Shown: positions 45,602 to 54,132, counted from the stretch's first letter. The stretch: DNA of 64,000 nucleotides from Thalassotalea fonticola (GCF_032911225.1 NZ_CP136600.1:1736001-1800000); one strand, 5' to 3'. The notes: generated by a model not told the origin, from the letters alone. Numbers and translations: made by a program.

Positions 45602-47794
45602 CTACGAGTTGTAGCCATAGCGGTCATAGTAGCCTTGAAAGTCATCATATTCAGTGGCTTTATCCAGGTCTACTTTATTCAGTACAACACCACTAATGCT
45701 TAATTTGGCTTGTTGAAGTCGTTTAAAACTGGTTTTTATCTGACTTTCTTTGGTTGAGTCAGCATGCACCACATAGATCAAATTATCTGCCTGCCTGGCT
45801 ACTATCATTGCATCGCTTACCGCTAAAATTGGCGGAGTATCGATAATGACTTTATCGTATTTATTGCTCAGCTCTTTCAACAGTTGTTTAAATTGATTAG
45901 ACGCGAGTAACTCTTGCGGATTTGGCGGGATGGTGCCCGCGGTGATCACATCAAGGTTCGATTTTTTGTCATGATGGATACATTCTTCCAGTAAATTATT
46001 ACCGGCGATAAAATCAGATAAACCCGGCGATTGGATGTTGAAACTTTTGCCAATTTTAGGCTTACGTAAATCAGTGTCGATTAAGATGGTTTTTTCAAGT
46101 TGGCCTACGGCAAAGGCCAAGTTTGAGGTCACCATGGTTTTACCCTCATTGGGTATAGTCGAGGTGATGGCAATGACTTTAACTTTTTTGTCAAAACTCA
46201 ATAACTGCACGCTGGTTCTTAATGTTCTAATTGACTCTGAAAAGGCATGATCGTCGGCGTTAAAAAAATAATAATGATCAACTGGGGTATCAGCTGGTGA
46301 CTTCTTAGCGTTTTGTTTTATTAACGGCACAATACCCAATAAATTAGTGCCAAGGCGCGTTTCAATGTCTGTCACATTGCGAATGGTACTATTTAATGCT
46401 TCCATTAATAATATTACGCCAATGCTTAACGCTGTTGCGGTCAACATGGCAATGGTAATGATTAATTTTTTATTCGGTTTAATTGGCCCATAAGGTATTT
46501 CAGCTTGTTCAATCATCCGCCCGACAGTCGCTTCAAAACCTTGCAATTCTGAGGTTTCTTTTAACCGTGAAAAAAATGAATTGTAGAGTTCTTTATTGGT
46601 TTCTACGTCTTGGGTTAATTCGCGCCGTTGGTTTTCTTTGCGGGTTAATTTTTGGTATTTATTCTTGGCTTCGGCTAAATCATGCTCTTGCTGCACTAAC
46701 GCGGTTTTTGCTTTTTGATAATCGTTGCCAATGGTAATTTTTAAGCGGTTGATATTTTTATTGACGTTGTCTTGCTCACGCGCTAAATCGGCAACCGCCG
46801 AGATCATTTTCGGGTGCTTTTTACCATACGTTAAGGCAAGCTCAGCTATGTTTTCTTCTACTTGGCGCTGTTGTTGATTAGCCACTTTAATGCTGGGATG
46901 ATTTAACACTTCCGGTAAATTAGCAATATCGTCAATACTGCTGTATTGCTGAAATAACGTATGAATAACTTCGGTGCGCTTGAGCGACTGCTTGGCGGCA
47001 AGCACTTGTTCGGATAAGTTTTCAACTTCGTTAGCGGCTAGGCCTTTTATACCACCAATATCAAGTAACGACTCTTTCTCTTGAAAGGCCTGCAGCCTAT
47101 CTTCAGACACATCTAATTTCGTTTTTAAACCAGACATCGATGCATTCAACCAAGTTGCCGATTTTTCAATGCGCTCTATGCTCACCTGCATGTGATTATC
47201 GATGTACGCTTGCCCGACGGCATTCGAAATTAATGCGGTCATCTCGGGGTGAGCCGACGTAAAACTAACACTAACCAGTTGCGTCTGTTTGATTGGCGAG
47301 GCATCAAGCCCGCCACGCACATAACCAAGCGCTCTCTGGTATTGGATTTGGGCAAAGCGTGCTTCTAAGTCAGTATCACTTAAACCGATAAAATTTGGAT
47401 TTTGGGTTAACCATTGTTGTTTATCAACACTAAACAACCGATTTTTATCAAGGGTTAAGTTTTTAACGACAAGCTCGGCAACCGCTTTCGAACGAATGAT
47501 TTCAAGTTGCGTATAATAGTATTCTTCACCGGCATTACTGTCTCGATAGACATCACTTAAGGTGTCAACGTCGGAATTGTTTGAATCAAGGTGTAATGTT
47601 GCCGCAGCGCGATAAATAGGCGTTAACGAGTAGGCGTAGATTGTGGCAAACAAGCCAACAACAATGGTCAGTGCAATAATTTGCCAGCGAAATTTTAACA
47701 CTACATTTATTAAACGCTTAAAGTCGATGTCATCAAACGAATCGTCATGTTCTTGCGGTATAATGTTTGCTTGGTATTGGTTCGATTGATTCAT
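45602..47794 (-). CDS. Second polysaccharide copolymerase / BY-type tyrosine autokinase (VpsO-like)
   Basis: The 730-residue protein repeats the Wzc layout: a Wzz domain with the first membrane segment near residues 30-55, a periplasmic coiled coil with a GNVR-like part, a second membrane segment near 440-460, and a cytoplasmic tyrosine kinase (STIPNEGKT with Lys552, ILIDTDLRKP, VIIDTPPILAVSD). It ends in a Tyr tail (YDDFQGYYDRYGYNS) that is shorter than that of the Wzc at 28264. No second LMW phosphatase is encoded nearby, so Wzb at 30.8-31.2 kb may serve both. It is 8 bases after the export gene. Confidence 0.9.
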   Translation of the reverse strand: MNQSNQYQANIIPQEHDDSFDDIDFKRLINVVLKFRWQIIALTIVVGLFATIYAYSLTPIYRAAATLHLDSNNSDVDTLSDVYRDSNAGEEYYYTQLEIIRSKAVAELVVKNLTLDKNRLFSVDKQQWLTQNPNFIGLSDTDLEARFAQIQYQRALGYVRGGLDASPIKQTQLVSVSFTSAHPEMTALISNAVGQAYIDNHMQVSIERIEKSATWLNASMSGLKTKLDVSEDRLQAFQEKESLLDIGGIKGLAANEVENLSEQVLAAKQSLKRTEVIHTLFQQYSSIDDIANLPEVLNHPSIKVANQQQRQVEENIAELALTYGKKHPKMISAVADLAREQDNVNKNINRLKITIGNDYQKAKTALVQQEHDLAEAKNKYQKLTRKENQRRELTQDVETNKELYNSFFSRLKETSELQGFEATVGRMIEQAEIPYGPIKPNKKLIITIAMLTATALSIGVILLMEALNSTIRNVTDIETRLGTNLLGIVPLIKQNAKKSPADTPVDHYYFFNADDHAFSESIRTLRTSVQLLSFDKKVKVIAITSTIPNEGKTMVTSNLAFAVGQLEKTILIDTDLRKPKIGKSFNIQSPGLSDFIAGNNLLEECIHHDKKSNLDVITAGTIPPNPQELLASNQFKQLLKELSNKYDKVIIDTPPILAVSDAMIVARQADNLIYVVHADSTKESQIKTSFKRLQQAKLSISGVVLNKVDLDKATEYDDFQGYYDRYGYNS

Positions 47795-47802
47795 AACTAA
47801 TT

Positions 47803-48408
47803 TTAGAAAAAACTTTGTTTAACAGTAATAATATCGCCGGGCTCGACCAGTGTATTTATGGTCACCCGAATTTCTTCATGCGTTGCATCGTTGGCTTTGA
47901 CCACAAATAACTTATCTTTAGAAGCCCTTTCGGTAAACCCGCCAGCAAGCACCACCGCTTTAGCAACAGTTAACCCTGGTTGATAGGCATAAGCACCAGA
48001 GTTTTTAACCTGGCCTTCAATAAAAAACGGACGATAACTAACCATGGCCACCGACACATTGGGGTTTACTAAATAATCGGGTTTTAAGCCTTGAGTTATT
48101 TTTTCTTCAATTTGCTGCAGGGTTAAGCCACGAACGCTTAACTCGCCAAGAAAGGGGTAATTAATACTACCGCGGTTATTAATTAATATTTGTTTCGATA
48201 ACTCTTGTTCACCAAAGACACTGATATTAATTACATCGCCAGTGTCTAAACGATACAAACGTTGCTCTTTAGTATCACTATTGGCTAATGCTGTGGGTAT
48301 GCTTAGCAATAAGCTCAACAATAACATTAAGCCATGCAGCAAATATTTACTGGTTGCTAAATTAAATCGGTTAGTATTGTTGCGAGTAAAAGCTGTAAAA
48401 AAATACAT
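47803..48408 (-). CDS. Periplasmic polysaccharide export protein (VpsN/Wza-like, short)
   Basis: A 201-residue protein with a signal peptide ending at about residue 43 (TALANS). It has one poly-export domain (YRLDTGDVINISVFGEQELS) and one SLBB domain (FIEGQVKNSGAYAYQPGLTV). It lacks the lipobox and the C-terminal pore helix of Wza, so the outer-membrane channel is probably the beta-barrel encoded next to it. This short export protein plus barrel is the synthase/Vps-like layout. It is 8 bases upstream of the autokinase gene. Confidence 0.87.
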   Translation of the reverse strand: MYFFTAFTRNNTNRFNLATSKYLLHGLMLLLSLLLSIPTALANSDTKEQRLYRLDTGDVINISVFGEQELSKQILINNRGSINYPFLGELSVRGLTLQQIEEKITQGLKPDYLVNPNVSVAMVSYRPFFIEGQVKNSGAYAYQPGLTVAKAVVLAGGFTERASKDKLFVVKANDATHEEIRVTINTLVEPGDIITVKQSFF

Positions 48409-48442
48409 ATTCAGCTGAGGCCTTTATTAGTGTTACGTACTA

Positions 48443-49696
48443 CTATAACGCGAACGTCATTGTAACGGATATATTATTTTCACTAAACTCAACACTTTCT
48501 ATATTGCTGCTTCGTGTCTGGTGCTCTATTGATGCGGTAAAAGCAAGGTTGTTGCTCATTTTATAGAGCAAAGAGGCACTATAAATTTCTACGTCATCTT
48601 CCCTATTAGAATCACCGTATTCATCGGTCATAATACTTGTAGATAACTTAGTGCTTAATCGGTTTAACCATTGGTGATGCCAACTCGCGTTATAGTTAGT
48701 ATTTTTGATATAACTGCCTTGGCCTTTTGCTTCTGACACGCTTTGCGCAGAGCTAAAATCAAAATTTGAATAGGTCAGCGGTTTCCATATTACCCCTAGC
48801 TGCCAACGCCCCCCACGTTCATCACTTCGTGCACGGTTATCAAATACTTTGCTTGAATAGCCTAAATTAATAAAGCCGGTGGTTAGCGCCGAGCCCTGCC
48901 ACTTAAAGCCGATAAAGGCAGAACGTTCATCACTATCACGATCATCAATTAGCCCGGTTGGGTGATGATAGTTTACAATGTTAAAGTCAATAGAAGCGTT
49001 AACTTCAGTGTAGGCACCGGTTTTATAGCGAAATACGCTGCCTATTGAGGTGATCTCATGCTCTCGATCGGCGCTTAGATCAATAATTGAATTCGCAGCG
49101 GGTAGCTCAGTGTTTAAGTCATTAAAACTCAACTTTTCCCAGAGAATTTCATAATAGCCAACGGTGAGATCGATATTGGCTTGTGCGCTTGGGGAGCCAA
49201 AGGTATAGACACTCTTTAGTGATAATGTTTTATTTTCTGTTGGTTTTTTTAATAACTCGCCATAACCAATAGAGTAATCTTTGCCGCGTTCTTCATGCAT
49301 GATGTCGTATGCAGATGAGAGTTTTAATCGATGCTGTGTATTAAAATCAAGTGTTGAGTTTAGGTGAAACATGTGGTCAGTAATTTTGTCACGACCTTTC
49401 GCCGAGTAATTACTGTGGGCGAAGCCATAACCCAAGTCGACACTATTAAGGCCGTATGTTTTGCTTAGAGAAACATTCGGGTTTATCAATGTTTTGAAGG
49501 TATTAACTTGGTTTTCACCATCTTGCAGTAAATTATCGGTATAGCTTTCGCTGAGTTTGACTTGCGAATTTACTTTAAAGCCGGAAAATGTAAGGCCATC
49601 TTGAAAAAATGCGGATACAGGTTTAGGTACCAAAGATAAACAGATTATCTGGCATGCAAAGATCGAAACAGCAACAGATCTACTACAGAAAAGCAT
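48443..49696 (-). CDS. Outer-membrane beta-barrel protein (VpsM-like)
   Basis: A 417-residue protein with a signal peptide (about 1-29, ending PVSA). The rest alternates aromatic and polar residues in strand-length blocks (LDLGYGFAHSNYSAKGRDKI, AFIGFKWQGSALTTGFINLG, LLYKMSNNLAFTASIEHQTR) and ends in a terminal strand NISVTMTFAL. It resembles barrels of the exosortase/EPS-associated TIGR03016 and VpsM groups. It probably provides the outer-membrane exit for the second polymer. The next gene starts 34 bases downstream. Confidence 0.82.
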   Translation of the reverse strand: MLFCSRSVAVSIFACQIICLSLVPKPVSAFFQDGLTFSGFKVNSQVKLSESYTDNLLQDGENQVNTFKTLINPNVSLSKTYGLNSVDLGYGFAHSNYSAKGRDKITDHMFHLNSTLDFNTQHRLKLSSAYDIMHEERGKDYSIGYGELLKKPTENKTLSLKSVYTFGSPSAQANIDLTVGYYEILWEKLSFNDLNTELPAANSIIDLSADREHEITSIGSVFRYKTGAYTEVNASIDFNIVNYHHPTGLIDDRDSDERSAFIGFKWQGSALTTGFINLGYSSKVFDNRARSDERGGRWQLGVIWKPLTYSNFDFSSAQSVSEAKGQGSYIKNTNYNASWHHQWLNRLSTKLSTSIMTDEYGDSNREDDVEIYSASLLYKMSNNLAFTASIEHQTRSSNIESVEFSENNISVTMTFAL

Positions 49697-49878
49697 TAAC
49701 GCCCTAAACCCTAAAATTTATTATTATTTTTTAAAAGAAACTCATTTCATCGTGTTTCTATTAAATTGTTATTATTTTTAAATCCTATATATAACAAAGG
49801 ATAATATCACAAAAACTCAATGTTTTTATGATTATTTTTTTGCTTTCATTGTTGTACAAGTGTTTAAAAAATAAGGTA

Positions 49879-51309
49879 TTAAGCGAGCTCTTCGATGTAT
49901 TTTTTAGATTTTAAACCCGAATGAGCTATCCATGCTAAGGCTAAAATAATATGAAAAATGGCCGCATTAGCCGGTGCTTGCAAATTAAAATCAACCGTCA
50001 TGTGAATGAGCATACCAATAATTGCCATTGCGGTGGCAAAACCAACACCTTGTAACATTTTACTGTTTCTATGTTTCATTGCTCTAAACGCATGCAACAG
50101 GGTAACAATGATCAACAGTGCCAACCACATCGTTGCCGGAATGCCGTATTCAATGGTAAATTGCATATAGTCATTGTGCGCGTGGTCAAAAAATGATTTA
50201 ACATCGTCGCCTTTCACCATTTCAAAGGTACTGTAATAGCTACCGCCGCCGGTCCCCGTTTCAGGAAACAATTTTATTAGCTCTACACTGTATTCGTTCA
50301 CATCTCCCCGTATTTCAGTTTCAATGCGGGTATCTTCAATACGCTCTTTAACTTTATCGATGCCAAAGTATGAGCCTAAGATCACAACATCAATAAAAAA
50401 TATACTGATCAGTAACATTAATAAGCTTTTGCTCTTGTCTCGCATTAGCCACAACGCCATTAAACCACTTATTGATAGTGCAACGAAAAATGCCGTATTG
50501 CCCATGCGAGAGCGAGACAACACCAGCGCGATGACCATAATTGCCAAGGCTATCCGTAACGTGACCTTGCCTGAAGTAAACATCGCCAGTACGTTAGTAA
50601 GGTGAGCACGATTAAGTCGAGTTTTGCCCTTATTTAACATGGCCACTAAATATCCCATGCCAATAGATAGTGACAGCATTAAAAAATTGGCAAAATGATT
50701 TTTATAGACAAAACTGCCATTTGCGGCGTTATTATTGTTGAATTGCCAAAAGAAGCTTTTTTCAACACCACTTAGGGCCATTAAGCTGCCATAAAATGCT
50801 TGCCAGGTACCGATGGCAATTAAACAAATAAGCAACCATTTTAATCGGTTAAAATTGTTAATTAACAATAGCGTTGCAAGCAGTAGCAAGTAGTAACTTA
50901 TGCCTTTTATTGTTGAGATCACCGCTTGTGTAGGGTCAAGCGCCAGTGCCATCCACTGCTCAGCGTCAGCAACAGCATAACTGCTTTTTAGCAAGTAAAT
51001 ATTAGAGCTTATTAAGGCAACCAGTTGGCTTGGCAGGGGCACAATTTGGATGATTTGAAATACCACAAAAATACCTAAACCAAGCACTATAGGCCAGTAC
51101 AACGCCAATGTTTGTTTCACATAATTAAGTGAATAACTTAACAGAGTAAGTCCAAACAATGAAAAAATAGCCACTTCCATCATTGACCAAGCCCAAGGCC
51201 TATTTGAACCAAGCGGTATGGGTAACCATGCAAGTAACAATAACAACATTACATAGGCGATGTTACTTAGTAGATTATTGCTAATTTGCTTGCGAGAATG
51301 ATTATGCAC
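49879..51309 (-). CDS. O-antigen ligase/polymerase family membrane protein (VpsL/Wzy-like)
   Basis: A 476-residue protein with about 12 membrane segments and the large periplasmic loop typical of the Wzy_C/WaaL family. Key blocks are NNNAANGSFVYKNHFANFLM, the basic SRSRMGNTAFF and the late FDHAHNDYMQFTIEYG with the functional His pair. It would polymerise or ligate undecaprenyl-linked units of the second polymer. It starts 6 bases after the stop of the tail-bearing gene at 51316, so the small proteins and this enzyme are in one transcript. A 182-base gap follows before the barrel gene. Confidence 0.85.
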   Translation of the reverse strand: MHNHSRKQISNNLLSNIAYVMLLLLLAWLPIPLGSNRPWAWSMMEVAIFSLFGLTLLSYSLNYVKQTLALYWPIVLGLGIFVVFQIIQIVPLPSQLVALISSNIYLLKSSYAVADAEQWMALALDPTQAVISTIKGISYYLLLLATLLLINNFNRLKWLLICLIAIGTWQAFYGSLMALSGVEKSFFWQFNNNNAANGSFVYKNHFANFLMLSLSIGMGYLVAMLNKGKTRLNRAHLTNVLAMFTSGKVTLRIALAIMVIALVLSRSRMGNTAFFVALSISGLMALWLMRDKSKSLLMLLISIFFIDVVILGSYFGIDKVKERIEDTRIETEIRGDVNEYSVELIKLFPETGTGGGSYYSTFEMVKGDDVKSFFDHAHNDYMQFTIEYGIPATMWLALLIIVTLLHAFRAMKHRNSKMLQGVGFATAMAIIGMLIHMTVDFNLQAPANAAIFHIILALAWIAHSGLKSKKYIEELA

Positions 51310-51315
51310 GATATT

Positions 51316-51945
51316 TTAATTTGAAGATGCGCTTTGTTGGCCGGCGCCAGGGCCACCATTGCCATTACCACCACCTAAAGTGCCTGGCGGTATTGGCGGG
51401 GGCAAGTTTAAAGTCTTAGAAGTTACGGTAATGACTTGCTCTGGATTAATACGGTTATGAACGTTGTTACTTACCTGGATATCATCAACACCATTGTTTT
51501 TCATTTGTTCTGTATTAAATTTATTTTTTTGAACATTAGCGATGATAGTTAGTGGGGTTTGAGCTCCCCCGTGCACAACAGAGTTCGTCTCTATTACCGT
51601 ATTCATTGAACTTGTTGCGCGGTTGGTTTTGTTTACTTTATTTAGTGGCGTAATTTCAGCCTCTTTAATTATTTGCTGTTCAATGGTGGGTTCATTGTTC
51701 AAATTATGACCACCTGTCTGATTTCGCTGTGAAGTATTATTACTTCGAGGTTTATTATAATGGCTAGCGTCTTTAACAATTGTGCTTGGAGCTGTGGTTG
51801 AAGTTGCAGCAACATCGACACTATTAGTATACGGCATGATAGTATCGGCCATTAATGTTGGGCTATTTTGCTTAAATTTATTAATTGCTGCACCACTACT
51901 CAGCATTAATAATAAAATAATAAGCGCAGCTACTATTCGCTTCAT
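51316..51945 (-). CDS. Secreted low-complexity protein with conserved Gly-rich C-terminal tail (209 residues)
   Basis: An N-terminal hydrophobic segment (3-21) serves as signal or anchor. The middle (30-165) is rich in Asn, Thr and Ser and looks disordered. The end reads LNLP-PPIPPGTLGGGNGNGGPGA-GQQSASSN. The 19 residues PPIPPGTLGGGNGNGGPGA are identical to those of the neighbour at 51971, but 9 of 19 codons differ synonymously. No function known to me. The gene lies between its partner (25 bases) and the Wzy-like gene (6 bases). Confidence 0.75.
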   Translation of the reverse strand: MKRIVAALIILLLMLSSGAAINKFKQNSPTLMADTIMPYTNSVDVAATSTTAPSTIVKDASHYNKPRSNNTSQRNQTGGHNLNNEPTIEQQIIKEAEITPLNKVNKTNRATSSMNTVIETNSVVHGGAQTPLTIIANVQKNKFNTEQMKNNGVDDIQVSNNVHNRINPEQVITVTSKTLNLPPPIPPGTLGGGNGNGGPGAGQQSASSN

Positions 51946-51970
51946 AAACGATTAAACAACCTGTTTTAAA

Positions 51971-52519
51971 TTAATTTGCCGAAGCGGTGATTTGCGCGGC
52001 TCCAGGGCCACCGTTACCATTGCCACCACCGAGCGTACCTGGAGGAATTGGCGGCTCCAAATTTAACACTCGTTGGTGCTCTGATATTGGTTGTGATTTT
52101 GTCAAGCTGGCTAACTCAATTTCATTTGAGTCTCCATCTACAGACAATTTTTCTGCTTTTTGCACATCAACTACAACATGTTCAGCAGATTTAGCTGGCT
52201 CGCCAGCTTGTTGTAATTGCTTTTGAAGCGCCAACCACGCTTCTTTATTAAGCTGATTGGTTAATTTTGATTGCTTTTCTTTTGCTATCTGACGCTGTTG
52301 TTCTTTTAATTTGAGTCTATCTTCTTGCGTTTCATCAAGTAAAATATCTGAGTAGAGATAATCTTCATTAGCCAATTCATTTTGAGCAACATTGTCATCA
52401 ATGTTAGATTCAAGGGCATAATCTTTCATCAAGCTTTCGTTATCTTTAAAAGAGGTAACCGCTAATAATGACGAGGCAAAACATAGTGGAGCAATAAAGG
52501 CCGCTGTTCTAATTTTCAT
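51971..52519 (-). CDS. Secreted coiled-coil protein with conserved Gly-rich C-terminal tail (182 residues)
   Basis: A signal-like N-terminus (1-22, LLAVTS) is followed by an acidic stretch and a Lys/Gln/Glu helix (about 65-115; RLKLKEQQRQIAKEKQSK). The end is LNLE-PPIPPGTLGGGNGNGGPGA-AQITASAN. Apart from the tail it is not similar to the protein at 51316. It starts 27 bases after the stop of the 84-residue Tat gene and is followed after 25 bases by its tail partner, so all three are one transcription unit. Function unknown. Confidence 0.75.
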   Translation of the reverse strand: MKIRTAAFIAPLCFASSLLAVTSFKDNESLMKDYALESNIDDNVAQNELANEDYLYSDILLDETQEDRLKLKEQQRQIAKEKQSKLTNQLNKEAWLALQKQLQQAGEPAKSAEHVVVDVQKAEKLSVDGDSNEIELASLTKSQPISEHQRVLNLEPPIPPGTLGGGNGNGGPGAAQITASAN

Positions 52520-52546
52520 AATTTAACACCCTTTGCATCTATTGAT

Positions 52547-52801
52547 TTAAAAAGAATTTTTCTTTGCTGAATTAAAGTTTGCACACCATTTAGGAGGATT
52601 CTTTTTTTGACATGCGGGACTCGTAGAACTTTGAGCTGCTGACGTTTTTGGACTCATTAATGTTGTTAGGGCAACTGGCGTAACAACGGCAAGCTTACCG
52701 TATTTTTTTAAAAAGTTTCGACGAGTGTGCTCTGCGCTTAGCTCTGATTTATTAGTGCTTGATTTTTCTGCAGTAATTTGACTAGTTTTATTTTCAGCCA
52801 T
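52547..52801 (-). CDS. Short twin-arginine signal protein, 84 residues
   Basis: A hydrophilic lead of 26 residues precedes the Tat motif RRNFLKKYGKLA (27-38), a weak h-region (VVTPVALTTLMSP) and an SAAQ site. The predicted mature part is about 27 residues, SSTSPACQKKNPPKWC... with two cysteines. It is the first gene of the second polysaccharide locus, and a close relative (59 residues) is the last. This pairing argues for a role in the system. Known families of tiny Tat-signal proteins exist without assigned function. It could be a precursor peptide or a small redox- or metal-binding factor. Confidence 0.75.
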   Translation of the reverse strand: MAENKTSQITAEKSSTNKSELSAEHTRRNFLKKYGKLAVVTPVALTTLMSPKTSAAQSSTSPACQKKNPPKWCANFNSAKKNSF

Positions 52802-52902
52802 AACAGCATTACCCTTGATGTTTAATTATTCTTTGAGCTTTAATGAGTACGCTCTTAGTTGTTATATTAACTGGTATTTTTAGTTTTTTGTAGTTTTTTG
52901 TT

Positions 52903-52945
52903 ACCCCCTCTTCGAGGATTACATCCGAATGAATACGGACCAACC
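52903..52945. repeat. Degenerate copy of the TACGTCCGAAT palindrome
   Basis: CCCCTCTTCGAGGATTACAT followed by CCGAATGAATACGGACCAACC matches the array unit at 33.0-33.4 kb with two changes, in the same orientation. It lies upstream of the second locus. Confidence 0.7.
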
Positions 52946-53028
52946 AAGTTTTCTAAGCTGGTTGGCGAGAATGAATGCTCCGCATAGAAATCTATGCATA
53001 CGATTTGTATTCGCGGTTTAGCCTTACC

Positions 53029-53370
53029 GTCATACCTGCCTACGTCATGCCCTGCTACGTCATGCCCTGCTACGTCATGCCCGGCTACGTCATGCCCGGC
53101 TCGTTCGGGTATCCATCGATATTGTCATACTCGGCTCGTTCGGGTATCCAAAGATTTATGGATTACCGCCTGCGCGGTAATGACGGAGTCGTATTTAGTC
53201 ATACTCGGCTCCGTCATGCCCGGCTCATTCGGGTATTGGGTATCCATCGATATTGTCATACTCAGCTCGTTCGGGTATCCATGCGCCGCTCTACCTCCTC
53301 CTTCCATGGAGTTGTCCGCGGCAATGACAAAGTCTATTACCGTCATGCCCAACTCGTTTGGGTATCCATT
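53029..53370. repeat. Palindromic repeat cluster
   Basis: The cluster holds four short CTACGTCATGCCCGG units, several GTCAT(A/G)CCCGGCTCGTTCGG hairpins, one GGATTACCGCCTGCGCGGTA hairpin and the longer CTACCTCCTCCTTCCATGGA module. Frames across it are not genes. Confidence 0.85.
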
Positions 53371-53660
53371 TAATCAATTATATTTGAGTACAAATCCAAC
53401 CACTCTGGATTATTCTCAATTATTTTATTAATCTTCCATTGTCGGTTCCATTTCTTCATTTTCTTCTCTTTGTAGATAGCGCATTCCATAGATGAATGTT
53501 GTTCAAAATAGACTAATTTATTTAAATCATATTTTTGAGTAAAGCCATCAACTACCTTCTGTTTATGTTGGGCTATTCTCTGAGGCAAGTTGCTGGTTAC
53601 ACCAATATATAATGTGCCATTTTTGTGATTAGTAACTATATACACGCAGGGTTGTTTCAT
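53370..53660 (-). CDS. GIY-YIG nuclease superfamily protein
   Basis: A 96-residue single-domain protein: CVYIVTNHKNGTLYIGVTSN contains the VYI...YIG pair, followed by the conserved Arg in NLPQRIAQHK and a later Glu (SMECAIYKEKKMKKWNR). It belongs to the short UPF0213/YhbQ-like group of putative structure-specific nucleases; activity is not established for most members. I chose the ATG at 53660, which has AAGGA upstream; a TTG at 53678 would lie in that site. Palindromic repeats flank it closely on both sides, and no other gene is co-transcribed. Confidence 0.87.
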   Translation of the reverse strand: MKQPCVYIVTNHKNGTLYIGVTSNLPQRIAQHKQKVVDGFTQKYDLNKLVYFEQHSSMECAIYKEKKMKKWNRQWKINKIIENNPEWLDLYSNIID

Positions 53661-53699
53661 TTTTGAAATCCTTTTCAAATTTATAAAGATATTTTATTA

Positions 53700-54121
53700 G
53701 ACTATGGATTACCGCCTCGGCTCGAGCATCCTGCTTCGCTCTACCTCCTCCTTCCATGGAGTCGTCCGCGGTAATGACGGTGAATAGTACATTCATAACA
53801 GTCTCGTCATGTCCGGCCCGTTCGGGTATCCAAAGAACATGGATTACCGCCTCGGCTCGGGCATCCTGCTTCGCTCTACCTCCTCCTTCCATGGAGTCGT
53901 CCGCGGCAATGACAAAGTCTATTACCGTCATACCCGACTAGTTCGGGTATCCAGGAAATAATTCAAAAACATGGATTACCGCCTACGCGGTAATGACGAA
54001 GTCTACTACCGTCATACCCGACTTGTTTGGGTATCTAGGAAATAAATCTAAAACATGGATTACCGCCTACGAGGCAATGACAAAGTCTATTACCGTCATA
54101 CCCAACTTGTTTGGGTATCCA
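53700..54121. repeat. Palindromic repeat cluster right of the GIY-YIG gene
   Basis: It contains GGATTACCGCCTCGGCTCGa modules with a GCATCCTGCTTCGCTCTACC and CATGGAGTCGTCCGCGG centre (two near-identical copies, about 53706-53780 and 53842-53916), and GTCATACCCGACT...GGGTATCC hairpins. Confidence 0.85.
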
Positions 54122-54132
54122 TAAAAATATTA

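Noticed and set aside
47803..49696. Exosortase/PEP-CTERM locus, suggested by the TIGR03016-like barrel, export protein and HprK-related kinase
   Set aside because: No exosortase-like membrane protein and no PEP-CTERM tail were found in the window; the C-terminal tails at 51-52 kb lack the membrane helix and basic end.
50239..50247. GGCGGTAGC on the minus strand, resembling the core of an RfaH ops element
   Set aside because: It lies inside the coding sequence of the Wzy-like protein as Gly-Gly-Ser codons, not in a leader, so coincidence is more likely.
52994..53431. 145-codon plus-strand frame
   Set aside because: Low-complexity translation of CTACGTCATGCC repeats; it runs into the GIY-YIG gene on the other strand.
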